50,201 nt of DNA from assembly GCA_945831585.1 (NCBI GenBank), contig CAMACY010000007.1:1-50201 (forward strand), read 5' to 3'. Below, in pieces: positions 50,191 to 50,201 of the stretch. Below the pieces are notes generated by a model, which was not told where the DNA came from, ran no database searches, and saw nothing but the letters and a program-made list of their open reading frames with translations. Each line of letters opens with the position of its first letter. Position 1 is the stretch's first letter. The DNA is from an uncultured bacterium (GTDB taxonomy: Bacteria > Verrucomicrobiota > Verrucomicrobiia > Verrucomicrobiales > Akkermansiaceae). Made by a program: the position numbers and the translations under genes.

Positions 50191-50201
50191 CGGAAAAAGA
50201 G

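Overview
The window is GC-rich bacterial chromosome carrying a complete Mu-like transposable prophage of about 29.8 kb (roughly 1886-31701), with ordinary housekeeping genes to its right. A PEP-CTERM-type C-terminus (VPEP, hydrophobic stretch, RRRRH) on a polymorphic-membrane-protein-like surface protein, weak Shine-Dalgarno use and several apparently leaderless genes suggest Verrucomicrobiota, perhaps near Akkermansiaceae. That placement is inference from gene style, not from a marker gene.

Left flank (1-1885): the end of an FkbH-like HAD-family gene, then a promoter and the first 194 codons of a secreted surface protein. The prophage has inserted exactly inside this surface-protein gene. 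AGCAAT is present at both junctions (1880-1885 and 31702-31707), and removing the prophage with one copy restores a single reading frame of about 1003 residues whose 3' part runs to 34137.

Prophage layout: it is divergent. Late genes read leftward from 23176 to about 2049: amidase endolysin, Mu gp25/26/27-like proteins, terminase, portal with a long C-terminal extension, two tiny ORFs, protease with nested scaffold, decoration protein, major capsid, head completion and minor head proteins, tail completion and terminator proteins, a membrane protein, tail tube, a collagen/YadA-like fibre, a glycosyltransferase, small chaperone-like frames, tape measure, tail hub and tip proteins. No sheath gene is seen, so a non-contractile tail is likely. 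Early genes read rightward from 25216 to 31535: Cro/Ner-like regulator, membrane protein, sigma-region-4-like protein, an unknown, MuA-like transposase, MuB-like ATPase, two small unknowns, Gam and a gp16/GemA-like protein, ending in a strong terminator. TGAGAAA motifs repeat in inverted orientation at the two ends and are the likely transposase sites.

Control region (23.4-25.3 kb): a C1-like repressor and the Cro-like gene diverge from a perfect 27-bp inverted repeat that contains both start codons and both predicted -35 boxes. Downstream of the repressor lie two AT-richer genes of unknown function, one with its own leaderless promoter. They are candidate lysogenic-conversion or superinfection-exclusion genes.

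Right flank (34.2-50.2 kb): a leftward operon ribH-nusB-ftsY-rlmN; a rightward operon leuC-leuD-unknown-DeoR-type regulator; a lipoprotein alpha/beta-hydrolase; a leftward cluster of an adenosylhomocysteinase-like protein, a membrane protein and a 4HBT thioesterase; an outer-membrane porin; xerC/D; a thioredoxin-fold lipoprotein; and trpS followed by a strong terminator. I saw no tRNA, rRNA or CRISPR array.
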